Part shown: in pieces, positions 21,851 to 33,609 of the stretch | Position numbering within the stretch: position 1 is the stretch's first letter | Layout of the letters: every line of letters begins with the position of its first letter | NCBI RefSeq assembly: GCF_047675955.1 | Contig: NC_132904.1 | Coordinates: forward strand, 56,787,435 to 56,851,434 | Source of the DNA: Chlorocebus sabaeus | Lineage: Eukaryota; Chordata; Mammalia; Primates; Cercopithecidae | Direction: 5' to 3' | DNA length: 64,000 nucleotides | Notes under the pieces: generated by a model | Told to the model about the DNA's origin: nothing | The model's database searches: none | Seen by the model: only the letters and a program-made list of their open reading frames with translations | Program-made: the position numbers and the translations under genes

Positions 21851-23060
21851 AAGAAGCCCCACCAGCCACACATATATGGTCTCATACAAAGTTGCCTAGA
21901 GTGAGGGACACAGTCCATTGTCTCAGCTTTGCCGCCCTAGGGGCCACATCCTCCATTCCAGACGGCCACTTCTTCCAGGTGTTTGGACCTCCTCTTAGCT
22001 CCAGCTTTGACCCTAAGACCTCCTAGTAACCCCTGAACAGCACAGACAACATCCTCACCCCCAATGTTGGAGAAGACAGACAATAAACACACACTATTGG
22101 TGCAAAATAGATTAGGTTAAAAAAAATTATATATATAGTAATGCCTTACAAGTTGACATATCCTTAGCCGCCTAGTGTCATATGGTGTGTCACTAAGACG
22201 AAAGCCAAGTGGCTGCAAGAAACACCTGCAATTCTTAGCCTGGTTATTTATCTTGGAAGGGAGCAGAGGAAGTGCAGGAAGGATGCTGAACTGTAATATC
22301 TGTTCTTTACCTATTCTGAGGCATTTGCTGAGTGCTTCCTAGGCAGGGAGACCCAGGGCTGGAGGACAGTGTCCCTGATCCGGGGAAGCTTCTGTTCCCA
22401 GCAAGTCCTCTTGCCCACTTGCCCATGGGGCATCTAAGCCCAGCTCTCTGGGGAGCAGAGGCTGAGATTATAAATAGAAAGAGTGGTTCTGAGGCTGAGT
22501 GCTCAGGCCCCTGTGCTCAGCCTCCAGGAGGGGTTTGTTTCACCAGCATTATTGGATTTGCAGATAGGCAACAAGGAATTAAGCTGATCAGGAAGAGACA
22601 AAGAGAGCTTTCATTTATTCAAAAATGCAGGATTTATCTAGCAGAGCCCTCTCCTTTGTCAAACAGAGAGCCATTTCCTTTATATCCTCCAGCAAAGAAC
22701 ATTTTATTTTGTAACCTTTCAGAAAAGCCTATGAGTTTGTGTTTTTGACCTGTTTTTCTCCCTGCTCTAAGAAAACCATGATTATTTAAAATGTGAAATG
22801 CATATTAAACAATCCTATTCTGAATTCACAAACCAATCTCTCCAGCAAGAGGAATCAGTCCCTGAAATGCAATTTAAACTATTTGAAAAGTTTATTACTC
22901 CCAACACACCATCTTTTTGCTCCATGGCCCTTCCCTTTTGCTGCTGCTGATTCTTAAATATCAGACTCTAGAGCCACCACTGAGGAAGCAGAGTCCTAAA
23001 AGGTAGTGCTATGGGACTGGAGTTTTCCAGACTCTGAAGTGGGAATCAAAGTTCCAAGAC
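21851..23060. other. Unique intronic sequence, possibly constrained around 22440-22860
   Basis: No repeats recognised. The segment 22540-22860 is free of repeats and rich in AT motifs (GGAATTAAGCTGATCAGG, ATGATTATTTAAAATG), resembling conserved noncoding DNA, but no alignment was possible. Confidence 0.4.
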
Positions 23061-23065
23061 CTTAT

Positions 23066-23230
23066 GGAGGCAGCAGCTATAGAGGAAAGAACGCCAGTGC
23101 CAGGTTCCAATCCTGGCTAAGTTGCTAATATACTGTGTGACCTCAAATGAGGATGTCCCCTCTCTGTGCTTCATGAAAGAGAGTGGGATTATCTCTAAGT
23201 CTCCTTTCAGCACTAAACATTCTCTGGTAT
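23066..23230 (+). repeat. MIR
   Basis: Sense MIR: CCAATCCTGGCTAAGTTGC, GTGTGACCTCAAATGAGGA, CTCTCTGTGCTTCATGAAAG. Confidence 0.8.
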
Positions 23231-23394
23231 TTTGACTCTTTACAGCAGGGCTGTTAGGAGACAAAAGAAGATGATTATAGTTTGCTCAACTCTGAAATAA
23301 GGTGAGAATTCTTGCTTTACTGTTTTTTGAGTTAGCATTCTTGTATTTTATATAAGAAACACAGCCGTGAAAACACATAAGACTTAGGGGAGCT

Positions 23395-23575
23395 GAATGC
23401 TTGTCCTCTCTGTGCTGCTAACTCACTGGGTGACCAGAGACCACTCTCCCCAGGCTCGCCTCAGTTTCCTCATCTGTTAATTAGAGACAACGTATGCCTT
23501 GCCTACTGCACATAGTGTGTGAGGCTGAACTGAGAAGGAACGTGTGTCTGTGAATGCTGTGCTAGAAGTCCAAAG
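23395..23575 (+). repeat. MIR
   Basis: Sense MIR: TGCTAACTCACTGGGTGACC, GCCTCAGTTTCCTCATCTGT, GAAGGAACGTGTGTCTGTGA. Confidence 0.8.
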
Positions 23576-23599
23576 TACCACGGAGATGGGACAACATTT

Positions 23600-23720
23600 A
23601 GTACTTAGAGCTCCCACTCACTGAGCCCTCACACAGGGCCAGCACTGTGCTAAGTGCTCACTTGTATTGTCTCATTGATTGCTGGCAGCTCCCCGAGGAG
23701 CTATTATACAGAAGGAAGCA
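23600..23720 (-). repeat. MIR 3' part
   Basis: Antisense MIR: CACTGAGCCCTCACACAGGG, GCACTGTGCTAAGTGCTCAC, CCCCGAGGAGCTATTATACA. It lies opposite in orientation to the MIR just before it. Confidence 0.8.
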
Positions 23721-24665
23721 GAAGCACCGTGGGTGGTCACAGCAGCAAGGATTTACTCAGCCTCGCCAGGCCTGTGCCATGGGGCCTCCGCCGCCCACCA
23801 CAGATGAGGGTGAGAACAGGTGGTCCCACCACTGCTGCCCTGCCTGGGCTCTAGGAGGGAAGGAAGGGAAGGAAGGAAGAGGGTCCCTTCCCCCTCCACA
23901 TCTCCAAGCTGAGCTCTGGCTGGAGGAAGTGATGCGCGAAGACTCCTTCTAGCCTTCCTCAGGTGAGATCACGCCCAGGGGTGGTGGGGCTGCGGGGCAG
24001 TACCCACTTCCGCCTCCTTCCACCTCTGCATCCTTTGCTTCGCTGTGTCTCTCTCCCGACCTCTGGTCCAATCACAGCCCACCTGCTCTCCATGTCTCTG
24101 TGTCTGCTGAGCTGTCACCATCCTCTCCGCTGCTGCAGAGTGGCTCCTTCCTGTACCTCCACCCTGGGGAAGGCATGGGCGGGAGCTCTGAGGATGGGGG
24201 CTCAGCTTAGCAGAATGAGGCCCTGGGATTCTGAGCTGGACATCTCATGCCAGGTGGCCCTGTCCCAGCCCTTGCGTTTCTGAGGATTTCTGGGGTCTCC
24301 CTGGAGACAGGCAAGTCGGGTTGGCCCTCAGATGAACTTCAGAGGTCTCCCTTCCCCCAGTGGGAGGGGCCTCAAGCCACTGTGTGTTCCTCTAGCTCAG
24401 GTCATGCTCTGCTCTGCCCCAGCTACCTGGTCCCTGCACCGAACACACGCCAGTTCTCTTTGTCGTACTGTGGCTCCCCGTATCTGCAGCTCAGCCTGCC
24501 TATTCTGAACTGTGTCCCACCCCATCCTGCTGGCTCTGAGAGACAACTGAAGCAGTTTGGTGAAGGGCACGAATCTCTTATAAAACTCTCCTTGCTCCTT
24601 ACAGGTGACCAGACATTTGCTGATGTTGTAGGCCCATGCTCTCACTTGATGTAAAAACACCATTA
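23721..24665. other. Unassigned G+C-rich intronic sequence
   Basis: No repeat recognised. Short GGAAGGAAGG repeats near 23855-23880. Long plus-strand open frames here (for example 24247-24654) show no domain or codon signature. Confidence 0.5.
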
Positions 24666-24669
24666 GTGT

Positions 24670-24825
24670 CTTGGATGTCAGGAATCCTGAGTTTAGGCCT
24701 AAGTCCCCAGCCTCCTATATGACCATAGAGAAATGCCTTCCCAATTTTCTTGGCCTCAGTGTATCAGTGTATAAGATGAGGGAGTTGAATTAGATAAGGT
24801 CTAAGGCACCCAACATCACTGGAGC
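24670..24825 (+). repeat. MIR
   Basis: Sense MIR: CAGGAATCCTGAGTTTAGGC, ATATGACCATAGAGAAATGC, GATGAGGGAGTTGAATTAGA. Confidence 0.7.
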
Positions 24826-25209
24826 TCCATTATCAAGGGCCCCATCTGAAAATTTACATTAAAAGGATACACATTTCTCACCTCCCACTCCCACTTCCCT
24901 GGGACAGCAGCATAGAGAACACTCAGGCTAGACTTACCCCTATGAAAAATGCGTGATGAGCACAGACCCATCCCTCACCCAGTCACACACCCAGAAGACA
25001 GATGGCAGCTCGGGATGCACTCCGTAAGTGGGTCTGAAGTCCCTCCCACCCTCTCTGTGAAAAAGAGTCGAGGTGATGAGTGCTTAGGAACAATTCAAAT
25101 GTGCTCTGCCATGAACCACCTGTATGCCTTGGGCCGTCCTGGGGACTTAATAGTTAATATATGTAAACCATTTAAAACAGGCAGTAAGAGTTAGCCGTGG
25201 TTACATAAT

Positions 25210-25400
25210 GATCTGCACCCCCTTTTCCTCCAGCCCCCCTGCAGTCTGTTCTCGCATGGCAGTGAGAGTGATTTTTTCATAATGCAAATCTCTCCTTGCA
25301 CCTGCTGCTTCAAATCCTTCACTCGCTTCCCTTGCTCACAGACCAAAATTTTTAAAAGTTCCTACAAAGTAGTCAAGTTTCTGGTCTGCAGCTATACTGG
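25210..25400 (+). repeat. L2 LINE fragment
   Basis: Sense L2: GCAGTGAGAGTGATTTTTTC, AATGCAAATCTCTCCTTGCA, TCAAATCCTTCACTCGCTTC. Confidence 0.75.
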
Positions 25401-25669
25401 TATGCTTTTAGAGAAGCCAGGTTTTCTCTACCTTTGCAGACTTTTAGGTCTGGAATCCACCTCCCATCCCTGCACCCAAAGGCCAAAGCCCTAAGGCTGA
25501 GACTGAAGTCATGGTTCAGTAGGGACCAAGGAGGCCCCAACTACTTGTATTTCTTTAAAATTCCTGACGGGGGCATTGATGAACAGGCATTAGTCTACTA
25601 TGTTAGAAACGAGGACTCATGGTTTATATTATTACAAGTGATCTACTGTACGGGGCCTGAGAAAATGTA

Positions 25670-26050
25670 AGGGAATCAACAAGAAAACCCCCAGAATCAG
25701 AAAGTTCAGTAAAGTTGCCAAATAAGATGGAAAAATAGCCAAGAACATTTCTATAAAAAAATTATCATTTGCAAAATGAAAATGAAAAAGATCTCATTTA
25801 GTGGTACAAGACTACATATGAAAAGTTTTAAAATAATACCAATGAGACTGATTTGTGATTCATATAAAGAAAATTATAAAATGCAATTGAAATTTATAAA
25901 AAGAACTTGAAGAAATGGAGATTCCGAATGTATTTCTGTATGATAGGAAGACTATTTTAAAGACAGTCATTCTTCCTAAATGAGATTTCATTTAGTTCGA
26001 AGCAAAATTCCAAGGGGATTCTGAAACTTGATAATGTACAGAGATTTTTT
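25670..26050 (+). repeat. Old L1 (L1M) fragment
   Basis: AT-rich L1M ORF2 relic: GACAGTCATTCTTCCTAAAT, AGCAAAATTCCAAGGGGATT. No frame survives. Confidence 0.6.
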
Positions 26051-26895
26051 ATGCTTCCCTGTGGTGATGATTTAAGGAAAGGAGGGTGAGCCCCAAGATG
26101 GTTTGTGAACGTGGGTTCTGTGATAAGAAAGCCAGTGTGGCCATGTTGACTTGCTGGCTAGTGTCGATCAGCAACGCCAGCTCCATCGTCCTGTGACAGC
26201 ATGCCCACACAGTGCGGGCATCCTGCCCCACATCCCAGGATGGCAGATTAGTGGGCAACAGTGAGAGTTTGGGGTAGTCAGGGCGTTGGTGCCACCACTA
26301 CTCTCTTTTTTGCCTATTTCTCTCAATCAATGGCCATTTTTTTCTATTTTCAGAGCCATGAATTAAGAGTGCCCAATTCAGCTGACCTGTGTGGATGCCC
26401 AGGATTAAGGCAGACTGAGATAAGCTACTCGTCTGCCCCTAATTCCTCTGGATAACCCAGGTATAGATTATCTGGAAGGAAAAAAAAAAAACAAAACAGG
26501 TAAGAAAAGTAAAGACAATTCTGATAATGGCTAATGAGAGGAGCACCAATCCCATTAGATATGAAAATAGACAGTGGCAACAACTGAAGCAATGTGATGA
26601 TGGGCAGGAATCTCATGTGAAACTTCAGTGGAAGAAAATAAGCAACCCAGAAATATACTCTAAGCAAAATTAATTCTCTACAAGAATTTAGGGTTAATTA
26701 CCCAACCCCCCCAAATAATACTAAATTTAAAAATGAGAGCATAAAATCATTATGACAAAAGTGTAAAATAAAGTGTCCTGTGGTTATCTGGAAAGGGACA
26801 AAGAGAGGTTGCAGAGCTATGAGACTGGGCTGATTTTCAGCATAAGCAATTGTTGTTATTGTAGGAGGTGATTTGTGTAAAGAAAAAGCAAAGAA
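26051..26895. other. Unassigned AT-rich intronic sequence
   Basis: No repeat family firmly recognised. There is a 12-base A run near 26480 (GGAAAAAAAAAAAACAAAAC) and AT-rich sequence at 26640-26780. Confidence 0.5.
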
Positions 26896-26899
26896 AAGA

Positions 26900-27060
26900 T
26901 GGAATGGTTCAGCAAAGCAGAAAGGACACTGGGCTAGAAGCCAGGGGTCTGAATTCTAACCACAACTCCTCCCTGCGGAGTGATCGTGGGCTACGTCTTT
27001 CTCATTTCTGGGCCTCACTCCAACATTTCAAAGATAAAGAATTAACACAGATGACCTGCA
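26900..27060 (+). repeat. MIR, diverged
   Basis: Sense MIR-like order: GACACTGGGCTAGAAGCCAG, GTCTGAATTCTAACCACAAC, GGGCTACGTCTTTCTCATTT. Confidence 0.65.
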
Positions 27061-27399
27061 GCAGCCCTTCCTGCTCAGCCTTCTGGGATTCAACGATCAT
27101 TCCCCATTTGTGGTTTCTACAGCAGGACTCGATGGAAGTGCAGAAAGAAACTCAGATCTTTCCTGCCCCAAATCGCAGAATGACCTCGTAGGCCGGATCT
27201 GTTCATTTCAGTACCGAGGCTCTCACTGCACCCAGCCCCATCAGCCACAGGGATCCAGAGATGACTAACACAGGGCACTGGCCTGTGAAGATCATGGGTT
27301 ACTGGAGGACACAGATGGACACAGACAACAAACAATAATCCCAGGCGGTATGAAGTCAACCCAGCCAGAGGCGAAGACCCGTGCGGGCACAGCAGAGAG

Positions 27400-27850
27400 A
27401 GCCAGGGGAGTCTGGCAGGGGACCAGGCAGGGCTTTGCAGCAGAGACAGCCTTTGAGGCTGGGTATTAAAGGATACAGAGCTCAGTAAAGGTAGATGGGG
27501 CGAGGGAGCCATGGGAGTTAGGAAAGCATTGGGGTGAATGGCCTGCCTGGCTGTAACACGTGGGGAATGAGTAGGGAAGAAGGGTCTTGGAGACATTATA
27601 TGGGACTGGGGAAGTTGGTCTGGAACAGGGCCAGGCTGCCTGTAAACAATGGGAAATCGCAGGGGTGCAGGGGTGTGGTGGCGTTGGGGAAGTGATCCTG
27701 TCTATGAGGGAGGGGATCATAGGCAGCCTTGGCAGCAGGGTCTGTGGCGAAGCCAGAGGGAAGCAGAGATACCAGTGAGCAGGTTCTTCAATAGCCCAGG
27801 GCAGAGCTGGATGCGCCGAGGAGGGGCCTGGGGTGAGTGGTACAGCTGAG
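27400..27850 (-). repeat. Probable L2 LINE, antisense
   Basis: Order and wording fit antisense L2 (GGCAGGGCTTTGCAGCAGAG, GGGTATTAAAGGATACAGAG, GGCAGCCTTGGCAGCAGGG), but divergence is high. Confidence 0.45.
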
Positions 27851-27879
27851 GCAAGCCCATGGGACCCGAGGCAGGACAG

Positions 27880-28095
27880 CGCAGTGGCAGGAAAAGCACA
27901 ACTGAGGCCAGACAGCCTGGGCTCTTCGTCTGGGCTCTGCCTAACTGTGTAACCTGAGGCTGTTTAACCATTTCCATCTCAGTTTTCTTATCTGCAAACA
28001 AGTGGAATGCTTTTTAGGGACGTCAAGGGATTCCATAATTTAATAAAAGCTTTTAGCATGGTGCCTGCGCTAAGTGCTATTCGTGGTGGGGGCGA
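27880..28095 (+). repeat. MIR
   Basis: Sense MIR: GACAGCCTGGGCTCTTCGTC, CTAACTGTGTAACCTGAGGC, CAGTTTTCTTATCTGCAAAC, TAGCATGGTGCCTGCGCTAA. Confidence 0.85.
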
Positions 28096-28399
28096 TGATG
28101 ATAGAAGAGCTGCATTGGAGGAAGAGGGGTCTGGACAGTGACTCCTCAGAGAACTCAGTGGGAATAGCAGGTTTGAGAAGGGGTTGGGCATTGTGAGTTA
28201 CTGTTCAGATGTGCCAGGTTTGAGTGTCTGCAGGCCAACCCATTGCAAGTGACTGGAAAAGTGCATCTGGAGCTTCAGGAGAAGACACGTGAGGAGAGGG
28301 AAATTCAGGGAGTCCTGAGCCCAGGAGGAGACTGAGGCAGAGGCTCAGGGGAAGGTGCAGACTAAGGGAGAAGAGGGCTGACAGCAAAGACTTGAGTGT

Positions 28400-28545
28400 G
28401 TAGCTGTGGAATCCAGCATAGAAGCTCCTTGAGAACAGGGATTTTCACTGTTTTGCTCCCTGCCGTATCCCCAGTGCCTAGTACAGTGCCTGGAAGAAAA
28501 CAGGAGTTCAATAAATATTTGTTGAGTGAATACATGAGGATAATT
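28400..28545 (+). repeat. L2 LINE 3' end
   Basis: Sense L2 terminus: AGCTCCTTGAGAACAGGGAT, CCCAGTGCCTAGTACAGTGC, TTCAATAAATATTTGTTGAG. Confidence 0.85.
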
Positions 28546-28579
28546 TTTCCTGTCATTCACTGTAAGTATTTTCTTAGGC

Positions 28580-28815
28580 ACAAAATAGTAACAGTAGCTA
28601 ACATTTATTAAACGCTTACCCTGTGCCAGGCACCATGCTAAAAGCATATAGGGTCCCATTTCATCTTTACGACAGTCTAGAGAGAAGGTACGATTATTAT
28701 TTCCAGTTTATAGATCAGGAAGCAGGTCTCAAAAGGTAAAACAACCAGCTGAGTTCACACAGCTCGTGAGGAGCAGAGCTGAGGCCAAACCCAGGGCTGC
28801 AGAACTCCCTGTGGG
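28580..28815 (-). repeat. MIR
   Basis: Antisense MIR: TATTAAACGCTTACCCTGTG, GTACGATTATTATTTCCAG, CTGAGTTCACACAGCTCGTG. Confidence 0.85.
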
Positions 28816-30185
28816 TGCTCTCCTAGACCCTGACTTAGCAAGAAAGGAAATGGAGCAACAATGCCCTGTGCCGGCTCTCACATGCTCAGTAAAGAGGGAC
28901 TGTTTTTAAGTCTTGCTGGAGGAGGTGGGGAGCCAGAAGAGCTGGAGAAGCCGGAGAAGCCAGACCTCGTTGGTGTCAGACTTATGGAGTGAGGCCATTT
29001 CACAGACCAGTATTTGGTGAGGCCAGACAGTGGAAGAATGGGAGCAGATCAGGAGCTAGGAGTGGAGCTGCCTGGAGCGGGAGAGGCAGGATGGAGGTCA
29101 GAAACTTACTGAGAGGAAGGAGCTCCATCTGTACACGGTGATGGTTGTGTGTGTGAATGTGTGTGCATTGGGGGAAGGTATTGGGCTGCAAAGGTTGTCC
29201 AGAGGATTCAGGCAGGTCCAGAAAGATCCAGGGTTGTCCCAGGGTGACAAGGACTAGAGGTCATTTGCAAAGTACAGGGGCTGCACACCTGGCAGGCTGA
29301 GTTTGTGCAGGTCTTGTCACACCTCTTCAACCTGCTTTCATAACCAGTGCTGAAGTCCTCAAACACCCGCAGTTATACTTTTCCTAGATGTGCGCTCCCA
29401 AGAGGGCATGAGGAGTCAGACAGGCTAGGCTTGCCCCAGGTCTTCAGCTCGCAGGTGACAGATTGGGATTCAGAACCCTGGACTCCTCTAGCTCCTGAGC
29501 AGTACTGCCCCAAGCAGGCTGGCTGCCCTGGGAAGTCTGGGGCACCTTCAGCCTATCTCTCTCCAGGCTGTCTGGACCCTCTGCACAGCCCTGCTGCCTC
29601 CAGAGAACGAGGTTCATCACTCAGTACCCTGTGCACAGTAACTGCCTGGGATTGGGATCAGGGTCAGGGCATAGGCCGCAGAGCTGTACAGGGGCCAGCT
29701 CCCTCTGGACTGCACGGACTTGCTTTTGCCCCCATCCTCGCTCATTCCTGACTCATGCCAGGCCCTTCCAATTCCCTTCACCTCCATGCTTCCTGTCTCT
29801 GGTAATGCTCCTGCAGGGGAAAAGGCTGTCATGCTGTGTGCCAAACGGAACTTCATGTCCAGCATCTGAGCAGACCTGTTGGTTCTGGACACTCTCCAAA
29901 CACCCTGGGATAGAGGAGAGAACTGCAGAGTGCCCATTCTTCCCCTGGCAATACCCTTGGAGCCCCCATGGCCTCAGGGGCCCTCAGGGCAGCCTCCCTC
30001 TGGGCTCCTTCCTCCTTGGCCGACTCTGGGGTGATATGATTAGCCGCTGCCCAAGTACTGACCACCACGCACAACCCGTTTCATGTCTGACCAACCCCAG
30101 ACTGGACTCTGAGCTCACAGAGAGAAACCCTTCACAGCGATATGACTCTGAGGGCAAGAGGAGGGTCTGCAACCACAGAATCCAT
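28816..30185. other. Unique intronic sequence
   Basis: 1.4 kb without recognisable repeats, G+C-rich in the right part. Open frames at 29347-29751 and 29631-30227 show no family resemblance. Confidence 0.5.
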
Positions 30186-30189
30186 ACCA

Positions 30190-30320
30190 TCATTTATGTG
30201 TGGACCTCCTACTATGTGCAGAAGTAGTGCTAGGGGCTTCCCATGCATTGTCACAAGGCCACACACAACTTACTTTTCAGATAAGGAAACCGAGGCTCAG
30301 AAACTTGCCAGGCTTTAACC
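30190..30320 (-). repeat. MIR
   Basis: Antisense MIR: CTCCTACTATGTGCAGAAGT, GGCTTCCCATGCATTGTCAC, GATAAGGAAACCGAGGCTCA. Confidence 0.8.
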
Positions 30321-30514
30321 CCTCCACTTCACCAAATTCATCATTACCCTTGGGTCAGATAAACCCTGAAGCAGAGCTGCTCTTCCAGCTCTGCTCCTAG
30401 GTTTACCAGAGGGCATGCTGTCCCTTCCTTCACCCTTCACTCCGTCTACAGTGGAGGCCTATTTGGGCCCACAGATACACTCAACTCTGCTCTAGGTACT
30501 AGAAGAGGCAAATG

Positions 30515-30705
30515 GCAGGAAACTGACATTTGTTAACAACTATTCTTGCTGAGTGCTGTCATGTATTATTTTCTCATTCAATCTTCTTAACCACTCTATA
30601 AGGAAGGTATGACTATCCCCATTTTAGAGAAAAGAAAGTGAGGCACAGAGAGAACTGAGGTCACACAGTAAGGTATAGGTCTACCTGAATCTAAGACTCA
30701 CACTT
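30515..30705 (-). repeat. MIR
   Basis: Antisense MIR: CTTGCTGAGTGCTGTCATGT, GGTATGACTATCCCCATTTT, GAGGTCACACAGTAAGG. Confidence 0.85.
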
Positions 30706-32225
30706 CTACCACATGAAATCACATCTTAACTCTGTCTCACTCCCATTGTGGAACCTGGAGCACATGCCATGTTTCCTCTGTCCAGTACCACCTGCCCCAG
30801 CACCACCAAAGCCCTGGCCCCATGAGGAGCAGGCCAGGAATGAGAGGGAAAGGGAGTCTGCTTCCTTCCCAAAGCCTGGAGGACCTTAGCGGGCCCAAGA
30901 CACCTGCTACCCCAGCAACATACACACTTCCCCCTTAGCCTGATGGCCACGATCCTGGCTTGGCCTCTGCAGAGAGGGGCCCTTCCCAAGTCCAGGTGTG
31001 GTCTGGAATGATGATCCCCTGGCAGCTTCCACCAATTCTCCAAGAGGCTGGGCCTTGTTACCTATATTATACATTGGCCCTGTGTCCTCTCGTCCCCTAG
31101 AATCCTGCTTCAACATGGAGAGGCCCCTGGGATTCCAAGACCTCTTTTGGTTGCACAAATCACTCTTCTGCTCCTACCAACAATATCCTGAGTATCCATA
31201 ACTGTCCATTTGTTCCCAAGTTTGTGGAGTCCTCTGACACTATGATTTAAATTGCTGACTTCAAACCCTAATGCTAGTTCCTCCTGCCCCACCAGCCATG
31301 TCTGCCCTGACTTACTCTCCTCCCTCATCTGGCCTGTCTGCTCTGAGATCCCAGGAGGCCCTGTGGCCCCACCTGCAACAGCCATGGCACCTAGTTTCCA
31401 TCACTGGGTTTCATGCCCCTGACTCTCACTGTCTCTGCCTTGAGTTCCTGGTATCACTGAGGAGCCCCGTGTCATTATCTACAGGCCACAGTTTTTGACC
31501 CCACTTAGGTCAATATTCCGTAACACCCTCCTTTTCCACAACTCCCCATGCTTAGACCTCAGCCAAGACACGAGGGCCCAGACCTCAACAAATGTTACTG
31601 ATCTTAGCCAGCCAGCCCTCTCTAGCCACCATGAGTCCTGGTTTTACAGGCACTGGGTAAACTCTTGGTAAGCTCCTGGATGGTCATTAGGATCAACAGG
31701 CAGGTATACTACAAGCCCCAAATCTGGTTTATCCCCATGGCCACAGTCATAGGCATAATATGGTAATCTGTGAACCCAGAAGGCCACATCTGGGGTAAGA
31801 GGCTATGCAGCCTGTCCAGTGGAGCTCAGGCACAGTCCATCAAGGTGGGGACAAGCATGGGGCCATGGGTCCTCCTTCTCCCCTTCATCTCAGTCTTCTC
31901 CCTGGGGCAAGTGATGCTGTTTTAAAACCATATCCATTCAACCTCAGAGCGTTGGAAACTATGGCCCTGATGTACATGCTGGCCTATTGCTGGGAGACTG
32001 AGAACTGAGTAAGTCTGAAAACTCAGAGCTATCCATTTTTCCAGTCCTGATCCAGCTCTTAGACTCAGGACCAATCCTGAGGACAAATGACACCCATCAG
32101 GTTCTCAAAGTCCTTCAGAGAATGTCCAATGTCACCGATCATTGAAACAACGGCATTACAACAACTTGCCGCACCACTCCTGACCAAAATCGCAAAATGA
32201 GAAAAAAGAAAGTAAATAAAACAGC
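30706..32225. other. Unique intronic sequence
   Basis: 1.5 kb with no repeat recognised; short C-rich and CA-rich words only. Confidence 0.5.
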
Positions 32226-32229
32226 TAAA

Positions 32230-32545
32230 AATAAATTAAAATGATGAACCTTTATACTGCAGGGCTGTGGGGACAGCTATAGATAACTGGTGTCACAGTA
32301 AATGGGCTCAATATTTCTGGAGAACCATCTAGTAATACGTGACAAGAACTATAAAATTGTTCATGCCCTTTAACCTAGTAGTTCCACTTGGGGAATGCTT
32401 CCCAGTAAAATACTAAGAAAGTAATTTGTACGGAGATATTCATAGCCATGATATTTATAATAGCAAGAAATTGGAAGGAGCCCAAAGGTTCAGCACTTGG
32501 GGATTGACTAAGCAAATTGGGTCGAGTGAACACTCCGGGATGCTT
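32230..32545 (+). repeat. Old L1 (L1M) 3' fragment
   Basis: L1M wording on plus: TAACCTAGTAGTTCCACTTG, GATATTCATAGCCATGATAT, ATAGCAAGAAATTGGAAGGA. Confidence 0.7.
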
Positions 32546-33279
32546 CACAGCCAGGAGGTGTGGACATGTGCAGTCTCGGGCAAAATGAATGTGCATCCTT
32601 GGGCCGGCAAGATGGGAAAAAACCGAATCAGATGGCCTCTGACTCCAGCTTCAACCATGGAAGCAAACGTGCAGTCGGCTACTTCGTGCTGTCTTCATGT
32701 TAATTCAGTTAAGTCAGTAAACTTCATGTCAGTTATGAGGGTTTTAAAGGTCATTTATTTTACTTTCTTTTTCTAAAGGTCATTTTGAATTAACTGAATT
32801 CTTTTTTAAGAAGACATTTAAAATGCTAACAAGGAACTCTGTGGAGGAGATTTCATAACTGTCCTTGTGTGCGCTCATCTCCCGGGAGTCCTTTCTGACA
32901 TCTCATCTCTCTTTCCTCGTGTCCATGCAGGAGGACCTGGGCTCACCCACGTGGCTGGATGGGGGCTGCTGTGGACCGGAGGTGCTGGGCCCTGAGAGAG
33001 CTGTGAGGGCCTCAGCAGGCCCAGACGCTGTGATGGGGCAGTCCCTGGCCCTGATGCTCCGTCACACCCCTTCCTGAGGCTTCCTTCCTCTGGGGCCCAC
33101 TCTGTGCTCCATGCTTTCTCCTGTGCCTCAGGAAGAGGTTACTGAAGAGCATGGTGGCCCCTCCTTCCCATGAGAGTACAGATGACCTGAACACCTTCCA
33201 GAGACAATGTCTGAGTGTCTAAGGTGGCCCTGTAGGCAGGGCCTGGGCTTCCTGGCCTGGGGTAGGTGTCCCCCAAGAG

Positions 33280-33434
33280 CAGTGGTTTCCTCCCCCAGCT
33301 GTAGCCTGTCAGAATCACCCAGGGAGCTTTCTAAAATAAAGATTCCTGGGCCATGCCCTAGAGTCCCTGTGGGCAAAGCCTGGGAATGTGCATGTTAAAA
33401 ATATTCCTAGCGCTTCTCATGATGCAAACCACTG
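33280..33434 (+). mobile_element. MER5A-type hAT element, complete ends
   Basis: 155-bp non-autonomous hAT (Charlie group) element with terminal inverted repeats CAGTGGTT and AACCACTG. Interior MER5A wording includes CAGAATCACCCAGGGAGCTT and AAGATTCCTGGGCCATGCCC. The 8-bp flanks CCCAAGAG and TTCTAGAG are a decayed target duplication (5 of 8). Confidence 0.85.
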
Positions 33435-33554
33435 TTCTAGAGTCTTTGATGCCTAAGAAAGAAGGTTGTGAGCCTGCCTTCTTGGGGTCCTGGGTTCAAA
33501 AGGCTTTTATTATGAGCCAGCAGCCACGGTAGAAACTGCAACCCCTCATGTGTA

Positions 33555-33557
<3 letters not shown>

Positions 33558-33599
<42 letters not shown>
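33558..33599. repeat. (AC)21 microsatellite
   Basis: Uninterrupted 42-bp AC repeat, preceded by TGTACGT. Probably length-polymorphic. Confidence 0.97.
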
Positions 33600-33601
<2 letters not shown>

Positions 33602-33609
33602 CCTTCAGA

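Noticed and set aside
27880..28095. tRNA-like sequence in MIR heads
   Set aside because: MIRs descend from tRNA, but no copy in the window keeps a cloverleaf or intact A and B boxes that I can support.
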